Assembly (NCBI GenBank): GCA_009781325.1
Contig: WQYJ01000002.1
Coordinates: 1 to 27,704, forward strand
Source: Propionibacteriaceae bacterium
GTDB lineage: Bacteria; Actinomycetota; Actinomycetes; Propionibacteriales; Propionibacteriaceae
DNA length: 27,704 nt
Direction of reading: 5' to 3'
Part shown: positions 15,294 through 23,897 of the stretch, piece by piece
Position numbering within the stretch: position 1 is the first letter of the stretch
Layout: every line of letters starts with the position of its first letter
Position numbers and translations under genes: made by a program
Notes under the pieces: model-generated
Seen by the model: only the letters and a program-made list of their open reading frames with translations
Databases searched by the model: none
What the model was told of the DNA's origin: nothing

Positions 15294-16979
15294 TTACTTG
15301 ACATATCCTACATTGGTCCAGGTGTAGGGGATCTGTGCTAGGCCGAAGGAGCCGAAGTTTGCTAGGCCGGCTCGTACGGCTGTGATGGTTGGGCGCTGGT
15401 AGAGCGGAAGGGTGTGGACATTTTCCCAGAGAGCCTGGTCGACTTCTTGGCCTTGCTTGAGTCGGGCAATCGGATCGGGGTTGGTGTCGATCAACGGGCG
15501 CAGCTCTTCCAATAGCGGAGTGGTGAGCTGAGCATGATTAAACTCGGAACCCTCGCCAAAGAGTTGGCCGATGCCCATGAGCGGGAAGGATGATCCCATC
15601 CATGAAAAGGCGATCATGTCGAAGTTGTGCTGATCCACGATGCCAGGGAAGTCAGTGGCGGTATTCACGTTCTGCAGGTCGATTCGAATGCCGATCTCTC
15701 TGAGCTGATCCTGAATCATCTGGCCCTCATTTTCGGAGACACGCACACCCCTCAACACAGCGAAGGATACAGCTAGGACCTCGCCGCCTTTCACAAAGTA
15801 GCCATCCTCGCCCATCTCATAGCCGGCCTCTTCGAGCTTGGCTTTGGCGCCACGAGGATCATACTTAATCCCTGTGATGTCAGCCCAATCCTTGTAGCCT
15901 TCTTGGCCTTGTATGAACAGGTTTGAGTTCTTTCGTAAAGCCTGGGGGCTCACCGGAAGGCCCGCGAGGTCAGAGGCTGTGATCTCATCACGGTTGATAC
16001 CCATCACGATAGCCTGACGAACAAGCTGGTCAGACAGTACGGGAGACAGCGAGTTGAAAGTGATGTGACGGTAATTAGGACCTGCAGACTTACGGATCAC
16101 CGTATCCTTAGTCTTATCAGCCTGATCATAGACGTCGGTATTAGTCCCGACATCGATGTAGTCGAGTTCTCCATTAGCGAAGGCGGTGCCCCATTGGTTC
16201 GGGCTCACGTACTTCCAGATAATTGTGTCGAGCTTGCCGGGGTCTCCCCACCAATTCGGGTTGCGTTCCATGGTGATGGTCGTGGGTGATGCCGCAAAGT
16301 CTGTCACGATGAATGGTCCGGCATACCAATCCATGTTGTATTCGTTCCAGCCATCGTTAAAGGTAGCAGGATCCACGCAACTATCGCGGTGCAATGGTCC
16401 AGCCATAACAACGACAACCCAGTCGGGATACGCCGCTTTGAAGGTGAGAATAACATCCTTGGCGGTCTCGCCTTGGGTCACGGAATCGATCTGGTCCCAA
16501 CCTTCGGTACTTGCCGCAGCGAATTTTTCATTTTCGCCGTTCAGGGCCTTGACAGTAGCATCCCAGTCTTCAAAACCGATGGGCGTACCGTCATTCCACT
16601 GAGCCTGGTCAGAAATCTTCATGGTGACGACAAGTTGACCGTCAACCATGTCGGCGACAACTGAATCCAAGAAGTTTGTGTTCATGGTGTGGTTACCCCC
16701 ACCATCTTCCAAGTACCACAATTCAGACAGAGGAGACTGCATCATGCGCAGCTCATTGGGGTTGCCTCGGACAGAATGGATATTCCAGGAGGTGATTTCT
16801 GTTCCGAACGCACCGCGGAACACCCCGCCATCTTTGATCTTGTCGCGAGGTTGTTCATTGACATCCCACACGGCAGGGTTGGCGGAGCCACCCTTATTGC
16901 CGCCACCAGTTCCGCATCCACTGAGGCCGAGGGTGAGGACGAGAGCTCCCGCTACCAGGATGGGTAGAACCTTCTTCAC
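15294..16979 (-). CDS. ABC transporter substrate-binding lipoprotein, family 5 (peptide/oligopeptide/nickel type)
   Basis: 561 aa from GTG 16979, with AAGGAAGG 5 nt upstream. A lipoprotein signal peptide is clear: MKKVLPILVAGALVLTLGLSGC with lipobox LSGC and C22 as the lipidated cysteine, so the mature protein is tethered outside the membrane. The SBP_bac_5 character shows in DGGVFRGAFG, LSELWY, WNDGTPIGFEDW, YAGPFIVTDF, RNPNWWG, LVRQAIVMGINRDEI, and AKAKLEEAGYEMGEDGYF. Length is normal for the family. It binds a substrate and delivers it to a partner permease, but no permease or ATPase gene is adjacent, so it is either an orphan or works with components encoded elsewhere. It has its own terminator and an operator-like upstream region. 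Substrate unknown; peptides are the default guess. Confidence 0.93.
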   Translation of the reverse strand: MKKVLPILVAGALVLTLGLSGCGTGGGNKGGSANPAVWDVNEQPRDKIKDGGVFRGAFGTEITSWNIHSVRGNPNELRMMQSPLSELWYLEDGGGNHTMNTNFLDSVVADMVDGQLVVTMKISDQAQWNDGTPIGFEDWDATVKALNGENEKFAAASTEGWDQIDSVTQGETAKDVILTFKAAYPDWVVVVMAGPLHRDSCVDPATFNDGWNEYNMDWYAGPFIVTDFAASPTTITMERNPNWWGDPGKLDTIIWKYVSPNQWGTAFANGELDYIDVGTNTDVYDQADKTKDTVIRKSAGPNYRHITFNSLSPVLSDQLVRQAIVMGINRDEITASDLAGLPVSPQALRKNSNLFIQGQEGYKDWADITGIKYDPRGAKAKLEEAGYEMGEDGYFVKGGEVLAVSFAVLRGVRVSENEGQMIQDQLREIGIRIDLQNVNTATDFPGIVDQHNFDMIAFSWMGSSFPLMGIGQLFGEGSEFNHAQLTTPLLEELRPLIDTNPDPIARLKQGQEVDQALWENVHTLPLYQRPTITAVRAGLANFGSFGLAQIPYTWTNVGYVK

Positions 16980-17071
16980 TTCTACCTTCCTTTCTCCGAC
17001 TAATGTTCATCACATGACTTCAACTGATCTGAACCGCAGGTGATGACATCAAGGGTTAAATTCTATCGAGT

Positions 17072-17114
17072 GAATCTTAGGATTCCTGTTCACGATGGTC
17101 ACAATATGGTCACA
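17072..17114 (-). promoter_or_regulatory. Operator-like repeats upstream of the substrate-binding protein gene
   Basis: Two exact ATGGTCACA direct repeats (17095-17103 and 17106-17114) are offset by 11 bp, one helical turn. Next to them is the inverted repeat GAATC-TTAG-GATTC (17072-17085). The cluster is about 95-135 bp upstream of the GTG start. Such phased sites suggest a transcription factor. The regulator is unknown. Confidence 0.4.
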
Positions 17115-17197
17115 GTATTATCGGCTAGAAATCGATTACAGTACGCTCTCAGTCTCCCCGCCATAGCCAAGTACGAGTTGTCCATCTCCCACTGCGC

Positions 17198-17311
17198 TCA
17201 AGACAAGTCAGGTCCTTGGTGGTTCACGAGCCCCCAGATCACCGAGAATCCACTGATTCCTACCGCTACGAGCACCACCAGATGGGTGCCACAACAAGGC
17301 GACCGCTGCAT
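17198..17311 (-). CDS. Possible 37-aa small membrane protein
   Basis: A short frame from ATG 17311 to TGA 17198. A strong SD GAGGAG (17319-17324 on the complement) lies 7 nt upstream. The product has the polar start MQRSPCCGTH and then one hydrophobic stretch (LVVLVAVGISGFSVIWGLV, residues 10-28) that could be a transmembrane helix. It lies on the same strand as the lipoprotein gene, upstream of its proposed operators. I recognise no family. The combination of SD and helix could be chance in a 400-bp gap, so confidence is low. Confidence 0.3.
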   Translation of the reverse strand: MQRSPCCGTHLVVLVAVGISGFSVIWGLVNHQGPDLS

Positions 17312-17453
17312 GGTCAGGCTCCTCACGGAGGTCGGTGATAGTGAACAAGAACAAGGAAAAGTGACTTCAGCAATGTCGTAGACTTATCTCTTGTGCGGCA
17401 TGCCAGACATGTCCTCAAGCAGCAAACACGTCACTGAAAGAAAGAGTCTGTTG

Positions 17454-18527
17454 ATGGTTGACAGCGTCATTGAACCGCCTGCATCAAGCTCAGATGATGC
17501 GGAGAACACCCCGACGCCTCGGCGGGCAAAGCCGCCTGCGAAGACCAAGAACCGCGGGCGAGGACTCCTCATCGTACTCGGAGCAATTGCGCTATTTGCT
17601 CTCTCACTGGGTGGTACGTACATAATCATGCAGGTCATGAACAAGGAAACAAGTCTTAGTGGTTCATCCACCGCTGAGGAAGCCGTACTCTCCTATCTCA
17701 ATGCCCTTGCGGCTGGAAATGCTGATAAGGCACTGCTCTACTCCGCGATGCAGCCGGAAGATCGAGCCTTCATGACAAATGAGTTTCTCGCCAGCCTTGT
17801 TGCCGAAAATCCGATCACGAACATCGACGTACGCCCAAACCAGGCAGCCTCGCCAGATGCAATCATCGCAGCGACATACAAGATAGGTGAGACTGAAGTT
17901 GAAGCGGAGTTCACCGTACACCCGCATGGGAAGACCTGGATGCTGGACTGGGGGTTCTTCCCCTTTGACATCTCCGACATGACCGAAGCAGGCCCGGGAG
18001 TCCTGATGAACGAGGTCGAGTTAGGAGACACAGCTACCATCTACCTCTTCCCTGGGGTCTACTCCCTAACGCTGACGGACCCCATGCTGACTTTGACCCA
18101 TCCCGAGTTCACCATTGAGTATCCAGAGATGCCCCTGTTCGTCTCGCAGGGCTACACCATTTCCGATGAGGGACTCAGCTTGATTCAAGCTGCTATTGAT
18201 GAGCACCTGACATACTGCCTAACACAGAAGACGATTCAGCCGGAAGGGTGTGGTTTTGGCTTCGCAGGTACGAGTACGGGTACGGTCGACCCCTCAACTA
18301 TCGCGTGGACTCTGGTGGGACAGCGTCCGGACTTTTCGGCACAGAAGTTCAATCTGGATACCACGGTCTTTACTGTGGCCACAGTGTTAGTCGACATGAA
18401 GTTCCATTTCGAGGCTATTTCCACAGACAAGCGACACTTCTATGAGGCTGACTCCTCCACCACAGGTATACGGATCGACTTCTGCAACACCGATAAGATT
18501 GTTGTGACTTTTGGTACATTTGGCTAA
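17454..18527 (+). CDS. Single-pass membrane protein with extracytoplasmic DUF4878-like domain
   Basis: 357 aa from ATG 17454, preceded by the weak SD-like AGAAAGAG at 7 nt. ATGs at 17400 or 17409 are possible but have no SD. Layout: an acidic then basic cytoplasmic segment rich in Pro/Lys (PTPRRAKPPAKTK), a transmembrane helix (LLIVLGAIALFALSLGG, about residues 38-58), and a roughly 290-aa extracytoplasmic part. The first outside section (AEEAVLSYLNALAAGNADKA) resembles DUF4878/lumazine-binding-like cone folds common in actinobacterial membrane proteins. The rest is beta-rich with three Cys (two in the CLTQ...EGCGF region). No catalytic motif is recognised. It lies 106 bp upstream of the thiol oxidoreductase gene on the same strand and may be co-transcribed. 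Function unknown. Confidence 0.75.
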   Translation: MVDSVIEPPASSSDDAENTPTPRRAKPPAKTKNRGRGLLIVLGAIALFALSLGGTYIIMQVMNKETSLSGSSTAEEAVLSYLNALAAGNADKALLYSAMQPEDRAFMTNEFLASLVAENPITNIDVRPNQAASPDAIIAATYKIGETEVEAEFTVHPHGKTWMLDWGFFPFDISDMTEAGPGVLMNEVELGDTATIYLFPGVYSLTLTDPMLTLTHPEFTIEYPEMPLFVSQGYTISDEGLSLIQAAIDEHLTYCLTQKTIQPEGCGFGFAGTSTGTVDPSTIAWTLVGQRPDFSAQKFNLDTTVFTVATVLVDMKFHFEAISTDKRHFYEADSSTTGIRIDFCNTDKIVVTFGTFG

Positions 18528-18633
18528 GAAACTACAGTCGATGACTGCATAAAAAATGGACGTTTCGTCGGCTGACGTCCCACAGGCCCTAGAGTAATGC
18601 TGGTCTTGTCACGATTGGCGAAAGGTAAACACC

Positions 18634-19377
18634 ATGGCAAATAGTTCCCAAGTACGGCGCTCACGCCGCGAACAACTCGAAGCAAAGCGCATTGCAGCAG
18701 CTAAGAAGGAACGCCGCAATAGAATCCTCTTCGCTGTGACAGGCGTTTTAATCCTTGCGCTTGTGATTGCTATAGCTGTGTGGGGAATTATGGCTGCGAC
18801 CAACAACAAAGGCGGTTCGAGTCTTCCTCCGAATGTTGGGCCTAAAAAGGTGGGCATTTACCTTTCTCCTCCTGTTGATGGCGCAAAGACTCTGGAAATC
18901 TTCTCCAACTACACCTGCCCACGCTGCCGCAGTGCTCATCTGACCTTGGGGGCTGTTTTAGAGCAGGCGATGAATGAGGGCAAAGTGAACGTTCTCTACT
19001 ACTCCATCAGCTACGGTTCAGAAGAGTCCTACAATGCAGCAGTGGCGGCCGCCTGTTCGGACTTCCAGGGCGTTTACCCTGCCTTCAACTCTCAACTCTA
19101 CCTTCAGCAGCCAGAAGGCTTTGAAGAGACTGTTTTACTCGAAACGATCCCTGATTTGGTTGGTCTGACTGGTGATGCTCTGGAACAGTATCAGACTTGC
19201 TACACCAACAAGGACACAGGTGCATTTGTCGATAGCGTGACTTCCTATAGCTCAAAGCAGGGCATCGGTGGAACCCCGACCTTCCTGCTCGATGGTGTCG
19301 ACATCGGAGAGCAGATCTGGAACCCAGCGACAAGTACGTACGATCCTGATCTATTGCGTGAACTATTGGGTATGTAA
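18634..19377 (+). CDS. Membrane-anchored DsbA-like thioredoxin-fold oxidoreductase
   Basis: 247 aa from ATG 18634, with AAAGG about 9 nt upstream. The Arg/Lys-rich N-terminus (RRSRREQLEAKR) is followed by one transmembrane helix (about residues 31-54) and an outward thioredoxin-like domain. The active site is Y-T-C95-P-R-C98, and the cis-proline loop is GGTPTFLLDG (P215). Extra cysteines are C141 and C189. Mycobacterial and other actinobacterial DsbA-like proteins have the same layout and oxidise or isomerise cysteines of exported proteins. A plausible client is the giant adhesin, three of whose modules carry a matched cysteine pair. The CPRC dipeptide is less common than CPHC or CPFC and leaves oxidase versus isomerase open. 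Confidence 0.88.
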   Translation: MANSSQVRRSRREQLEAKRIAAAKKERRNRILFAVTGVLILALVIAIAVWGIMAATNNKGGSSLPPNVGPKKVGIYLSPPVDGAKTLEIFSNYTCPRCRSAHLTLGAVLEQAMNEGKVNVLYYSISYGSEESYNAAVAAACSDFQGVYPAFNSQLYLQQPEGFEETVLLETIPDLVGLTGDALEQYQTCYTNKDTGAFVDSVTSYSSKQGIGGTPTFLLDGVDIGEQIWNPATSTYDPDLLRELLGM

Positions 19378-19405
19378 CCTGGAATCCACCCTTTACCGCT
19401 CGTGG

Positions 19406-19445
19406 TGGTAACCTGGGTGACAACCTATATATATACCTAGGTCCG
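19406..19445 (+). promoter_or_regulatory. Candidate promoter of the sigma-fusion gene
   Basis: A TATATATATA patch (19426-19435) stands out in a GC-rich context 40-50 bp before the start, and could contain a -10 (TATATA at 19430-19435) with GGTAAC about 17 bp upstream. GTAACCTGG occurs at both 19374 and 19408. The palindrome ACCTAGGT is at 19435-19442. By-eye assignment. Confidence 0.25.
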
Positions 19446-19474
19446 ACGCTCTCTACTGGGGTGAGGGAGGTGCA

Positions 19475-21295
19475 ATGGCCGAAAACCAGTCGAGTGTCGC
19501 CGACGTCCTAACCCAGGATGACGACGAGTGTGTTTCCGACCGTACCCTGCTGTCCCAAGCCAGGCAAGGTAATCGCAGTTCAGCACTGGAATTGTGGCGC
19601 CGCCATAGTGGATATGGTCTAGCCGTTGCCCAGGGGTTATGCCCTGAGGAAGACTGGGAATCGATCAACACTAGAGCCTGGGAACACATCCTCAGCACCA
19701 GCATCGCGGTCGATGATGGGTTCCGGCCAAATCTCTACCTAGTCATCCGAGCAATTTCCTCTTCCGACCAGTACGTACCCGACTCAGCTTTGGTGACCGC
19801 TTACAACACTTTGCCGACACAATTATGCGAGGTTCTGTGGTACTCCCATGTTGAGTCGATGAGACCGGGCCAGATTTCAGCGCTGACCTGTACCGACAAT
19901 GTTCCCCAAGTCTTGCATCGTGCACGCCGCGAGCTTCGGCAGGCCTGGGTAGACGGGTACCTGAACTCGCTGCCCGCTGACTCCATTTGCCGCATCCTGT
20001 GGAAGCACTCTGGGACCCTAGCGAAGAGCCAGATCTCCGACGAGGACCTCTCTTTCCTGCACGCTCATCTGCTTACCTGCAATGACTGCGCTTTCACTCA
20101 AGCAGACCCGATTGCGGTGGCTTCTGAATTGCCCAAGGTTCTGCTCCCGGCGATTGCCGGAGTGGGCGGCGGATCTAGTCTGATGTTCTATCTGCGTACG
20201 ACAGGGCCTTGCGTACGGGCACAAAGCGATCTTCCCGAGCAGCTTGAGTCATTCTTCTCCTGGGACGCAGCTTTTCGACCGAACGGTTTCACGCAAACAC
20301 AAGACAGTGATGACTCTTCGACTGCTTCTTCAAAGCGCTCGAAACCTGGGAGGGCACCCAAACTGCCCAAGCCACCTAAAGCGCCAAAACCACCCAAGGA
20401 ACCCAGGCCGCCGAAGGAACCCGGACCACCTAAGGAACCCAAGCCTCCCAAAGAACCCAAGCTGCCCAAGGAACCCAGGCCACCCAAGGAACCAAAACCC
20501 GCGAGAGAACCGAGGGAAGCAAGGGAACCAAGGGAACCAAGGGAACCAAAACCCGCGAGGATCCCCAGGAAGCCGAGACCGGATGAGCCGGAGAATAACT
20601 CCACAGAGCTACCCACGCCAGGTGAGACCCGAAAATACTCACATTTGCTGAGAATTGGCCTTCCGCTGACCGTGGCGATCATTGTGACTGGCTCTCTGAT
20701 TGGAGTTGGAGCGGCCCGCCTTGGTGCTACTCCGGAGACCGGAACACCAACGAGTCCTGCAACCCAAACTTCCAATCCGAATCAAACTCCTACCCAAGAC
20801 CCTTTCACGACAATTCTTACGGTGGATTCAGGTGAGAACAATACGCTCCTTCCCATTGTCAGCGGTACCACGCAGGCTCACACCATCGTCCATGTTCACA
20901 TCAGCGATATTGCGTTGAACGTCTTGTCTGATGAGCACGGCCAGTGGACAACAGAGGGGTTAATCACATCCTTCTCGGCAATACGGGGAATCATCACAGC
21001 CCAATCAGATGAGGATGAAGAACCGGCACAGGTCACCTACGAGATTCTCAGTCCCCCAGAATTATCTGTGACTTCGAATGGGAAGATGGTGGCCGCCTCC
21101 ATCACCGGCCTTCTATCTGCCAAGGTTGAAATCCTGGTCGATGGAGAGAGTCTGGGAGCAATCAGCCTGAGTCCGGAAGGCATCAGCGGATACCAATTCC
21201 AACTTGGTTCCGGCACTCACTTCGTCCAGGTTCGTTACATTGAGAACAATCGAGTCGGCGCCTCCAGCTCACCCAAATCTCTGGTGATTGGGTGA
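19475..21295 (+). CDS. Membrane-spanning sigma-70-like factor fused to a zinc-binding anti-sigma-like segment and an extracellular domain
   Basis: 606 aa from ATG 19475, SD GGGAGG 4 nt upstream. Residues about 21-75 (SDRTLLSQARQGNRSSALEL...WESINTRAWEHIL) resemble sigma region 2. About 104-163 (LPTQLCEVLWYSHVESMRPGQISALT..NVPQVLHRARRELR) resembles region 4 helix-turn-helix. About 168-208 carries H178...H198-x3-C202-x2-C205, like the ZAS zinc motif of anti-sigma factors. Residues about 287-370 are PKEP/PREP repeats, followed by a transmembrane helix (about 391-414), a Thr/Pro linker and a beta-rich domain (about 440-606) outside. ECF sigma factors with C-terminal zinc-finger, membrane and extracellular extensions are known in actinobacteria (e.g. 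groups around ECF52/ECF53). It would sense an outside signal and alter transcription. The region 2 match is weak, so DNA activity is an inference. Confidence 0.8.
   Translation: MAENQSSVADVLTQDDDECVSDRTLLSQARQGNRSSALELWRRHSGYGLAVAQGLCPEEDWESINTRAWEHILSTSIAVDDGFRPNLYLVIRAISSSDQYVPDSALVTAYNTLPTQLCEVLWYSHVESMRPGQISALTCTDNVPQVLHRARRELRQAWVDGYLNSLPADSICRILWKHSGTLAKSQISDEDLSFLHAHLLTCNDCAFTQADPIAVASELPKVLLPAIAGVGGGSSLMFYLRTTGPCVRAQSDLPEQLESFFSWDAAFRPNGFTQTQDSDDSSTASSKRSKPGRAPKLPKPPKAPKPPKEPRPPKEPGPPKEPKPPKEPKLPKEPRPPKEPKPAREPREAREPREPREPKPARIPRKPRPDEPENNSTELPTPGETRKYSHLLRIGLPLTVAIIVTGSLIGVGAARLGATPETGTPTSPATQTSNPNQTPTQDPFTTILTVDSGENNTLLPIVSGTTQAHTIVHVHISDIALNVLSDEHGQWTTEGLITSFSAIRGIITAQSDEDEEPAQVTYEILSPPELSVTSNGKMVAASITGLLSAKVEILVDGESLGAISLSPEGISGYQFQLGSGTHFVQVRYIENNRVGASSSPKSLVIG
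20333..20584 (+). repeat. PKEP/PREP low-complexity repeat tract
   Basis: Degenerate tandem CCCAAGGAACCC-like units encode (P)PKEP and PREP repeats. They form a charged polyproline spacer between the zinc motif and the membrane helix of the sigma fusion. Length is likely variable between strains by slippage. Confidence 0.85.
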
Positions 21296-21337
21296 CCGGG
21301 GTAAAACCAGTCTTTTGTGCTCGGTAGGATAGAACCT

Positions 21338-23896
21338 ATGACTGAACAGAGATTGATTGCCCCTGACCGCCCTGCACTCGAAGGTTTGGAGACGGTATGG
21401 TCGCAGGTTTGGGAGCAGGAGAAGACCTACGCTTTTCGCCGCCCGCAATCCCGTGAGTCTGTATTTTCGATCGACACCCCTCCCCCGACCGTATCGGGGT
21501 CTCTCCATGTCGGTCATGTGTTTTCGTATACCCACACTGACATCATCGCCCGCTATAAGAGAATGAGGGGCTTCGATGTTTTCTATCCGATGGGTTGGGA
21601 TGACAACGGCTTGCCCACTGAGCGGCGAGTGCAGAATTACTACGGCGTACGCTGCGACGCGACACTTCCCTATGATCCGGACTTTAGCCCGCCTGAAAAC
21701 CCTGACCCCAAAAAGCAGGTCCCGATTTCTCGGGGCAACTTCATTGACCTGTGTGAGGAATTGACCGCGATTGACGAGAAAGTCTTTGAGGATCTGTGGC
21801 GCCACCTAGGGCTATCTGTGGATTGGAGTCAGCTCTACACCACGATTTCTGGAATGGCGATCCGGGTCTCCCAGGCGGCTTTTCTGCGCAACCTTGCCCG
21901 CGGTGAAGCCTACCTCGACTATGCGCCGACGATGTGGGATGTCACTTACTCCACTGCTGTGGCCCAGGCTGAGATTGAGGATCGGGATTATCCGGGTTTC
22001 TACCATCGGGTCTCCTTCCATGCTGCGGATGGATCGCCGGTCTATATCGAGACCACACGCCCGGAACTCTTGGTGTCGGTGTGTGCTCTGATTGCTCATC
22101 CCAATGACGAGCGCTATCAGCCCTTGTTTGGGTCCACAGTCACCGATCCGCTGTTTGGGATCGAGATCCCCGTACTGGCTCACCACATGGCGGAGATGGA
22201 CAAGGGTACGGGCATCGCTATGTGCTGTACCTTCGGTGACAAAACTGACGTGCAATGGTGGCGTGAACTCCAGCTTCCCACCCATACGGTAATCGGCCGC
22301 GACGGGCGTCTGAACCGGGAGACTCCTGACTGGGTGGTGAACACACACAGGTACGCCGAACTCGCGGGCAAGACCACCTTCTCTGCACGCGAGGCAGTGG
22401 TGGCAATGCTGCGTGAGTCCGGGGACTTAGACGGCGACCCCAAGCCCACGATGCGTAAGGCTTCCTTCTACGAACGCGGCGACAAGCCACTGGAGATCGT
22501 GGCCAGCAACCAATGGTATTTCCGCAATGGCGGCAAAGATGAGGACCTTCGCAAGGTGCTTCTTGCCAGAGGTGAAGAACTTCGATGGGTTCCGAAGTAC
22601 ATGGAGCATCGGTTCAGTGACTGGGTTAATGGGCTGAACGGAGACTGGCTCATCTCACGCCAGCGCTTCTTCGGGGTACCCTTCCCGGTGTGGTATGTCC
22701 TGGATATGGAAGGTAACCCTGACTACTGCCAAATCATCACTGCCGAGGAGTCTGCACTGCCTGTTGATCCCATGACCCAACCACCAGCCGGTTATGATGA
22801 GTCCCAGCGCGATCAGCCGGGCGGATTCACCGCTGATAAAGATGTCATGGACACCTGGGCAACCAGCTCCTTGACCCCGCAGTTGGCCTGCGGCTGGTTC
22901 CGTGATGAAGAACTCTTTAGCTTGACCTTCCCCATGGATATGGCTCCCCAGGCTCACGACATCATTCGTACCTGGCTTTTCTCTCGGGTCGTACGAGCAA
23001 ACTTTGAGAACGGGTGTCTGCCCTGGGCCACCACTGCACTGTCGGGCTTTGTGACTGACCCCGATCGCAAGAAGATGTCCAAGTCTAAGGGGAATGTGGT
23101 TGTTCCGACTGAGATTCTAGAGAAGTACGGGTCTGATGCCGTACGCTGGCGTGCTGCGATGGCTCGCCCAGGAACGGACTCCCCCTTTGATGAACAGCAG
23201 ATGAAGGTGGGGCGCAGACTTGCGACGAAGATTCTGAATGCATCGAAGCTGGTGCTCAATCTCCCTGGCAATGATCCGGGGTCGTGGTCTGTAGATAAGG
23301 TGATCAATCCTGCCGATCGATCCATGCTCGAAGAACTGCATGGGGTGATTCGCTTCGCAACACAGTCTCTGGATGAGTATGAGTACACCGATGCTTTGGA
23401 AGTGACCGAGCGATTCTTCTGGACCTTCTGTGATGACTATATTGAGTTCGTCAAGGAACGTGCCTATGGCCAGGAGGGCGTTGAATTGGCGCAGATGGAA
23501 TCTGCGCGCTGTGCACTTGGGATCGCTCTCGGTGTGATGCTGAGGTTGTTTGCACCCTACTGCCCCTTCGTAACTGAAGAGGTCTGGCGCTGGTGGCATT
23601 CCGACTCCATCCATCTGGCTCCATGGCCGCAAGCCGGACATGAACTCGCCGATGCGGAAACCGAAGTCCTTGAGGATGTCTCCACAGCACTAATCGCCAT
23701 CCGAGGCGCCAAGTCCGCCGCCAAGACCTCCATGAAGACCCCCATAGAGTCCATGGTCATCCGCGGAAACGCAGACACCCTACGCCGACTCAAGTCCGTG
23801 GAATCCGATCTGCGGGCGGTAAGCCACCTAACAGGGGACATCACCTGGACCGAAGCAACAGGCGACCTCCAAGTAGAAGTAACCCTAGCCACCTGA
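21338..23896 (+). CDS. valS: Valine--tRNA ligase
   Basis: 852 aa from ATG 21338, with AGGA 8 nt upstream; an in-frame GTG at 21317 lacks an SD. The class I signatures are intact: PPPTVSGSLHVGHVFSYTHTD (HIGH-like HVGH) and KKMSKSKGN (KMSKS). The CP1 editing domain is present (ETTRPELLVSVCALIAHPNDERY, GTGIAMCCTFGDKTD). WDDNGLPTERRVQ is typical of ValRS. The enzyme charges tRNA-Val in the cytoplasm and edits mischarged Thr. The protein ends soon after the anticodon-binding domain and a short beta-rich segment, without the long C-terminal coiled-coil arm of E. coli-type ValRS. This resembles the shorter type 2 class. Essential gene, single expected copy. Confidence 0.97.
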   Translation: MTEQRLIAPDRPALEGLETVWSQVWEQEKTYAFRRPQSRESVFSIDTPPPTVSGSLHVGHVFSYTHTDIIARYKRMRGFDVFYPMGWDDNGLPTERRVQNYYGVRCDATLPYDPDFSPPENPDPKKQVPISRGNFIDLCEELTAIDEKVFEDLWRHLGLSVDWSQLYTTISGMAIRVSQAAFLRNLARGEAYLDYAPTMWDVTYSTAVAQAEIEDRDYPGFYHRVSFHAADGSPVYIETTRPELLVSVCALIAHPNDERYQPLFGSTVTDPLFGIEIPVLAHHMAEMDKGTGIAMCCTFGDKTDVQWWRELQLPTHTVIGRDGRLNRETPDWVVNTHRYAELAGKTTFSAREAVVAMLRESGDLDGDPKPTMRKASFYERGDKPLEIVASNQWYFRNGGKDEDLRKVLLARGEELRWVPKYMEHRFSDWVNGLNGDWLISRQRFFGVPFPVWYVLDMEGNPDYCQIITAEESALPVDPMTQPPAGYDESQRDQPGGFTADKDVMDTWATSSLTPQLACGWFRDEELFSLTFPMDMAPQAHDIIRTWLFSRVVRANFENGCLPWATTALSGFVTDPDRKKMSKSKGNVVVPTEILEKYGSDAVRWRAAMARPGTDSPFDEQQMKVGRRLATKILNASKLVLNLPGNDPGSWSVDKVINPADRSMLEELHGVIRFATQSLDEYEYTDALEVTERFFWTFCDDYIEFVKERAYGQEGVELAQMESARCALGIALGVMLRLFAPYCPFVTEEVWRWWHSDSIHLAPWPQAGHELADAETEVLEDVSTALIAIRGAKSAAKTSMKTPIESMVIRGNADTLRRLKSVESDLRAVSHLTGDITWTEATGDLQVEVTLAT

Positions 23897-23897
23897 C

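Larger units (their letters stand above)
16980..17453. other. Divergent intergenic region
   Basis: This gap between the - strand lipoprotein gene and the + strand membrane protein gene holds the operator-like repeats at 17072-17114 and the possible 37-aa frame at 17198-17311. I see no tRNA, riboswitch or inverted-repeat element of families E or P. A longer + frame across 17040-17381 lacks an SD and protein-like composition, so it is not called. Confidence 0.5.

Noticed and set aside
17040..17381. A 113-codon + frame in the gap upstream of the membrane protein gene
   Set aside because: No convincing SD, no recognisable domain, odd composition, and it runs over the operator-like repeats of the divergent lipoprotein gene.
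18535..18560. CAGTC-GAT-GACTG followed by an A-run after the membrane protein gene as a terminator
   Set aside because: Only a 5-bp stem and the run is A rather than T on the sense strand; too weak to call.
20188..20775. Gly/Leu-rich - strand frame opposite the sigma fusion
   Set aside because: It is the complement of the PKEP tract, pure low complexity.
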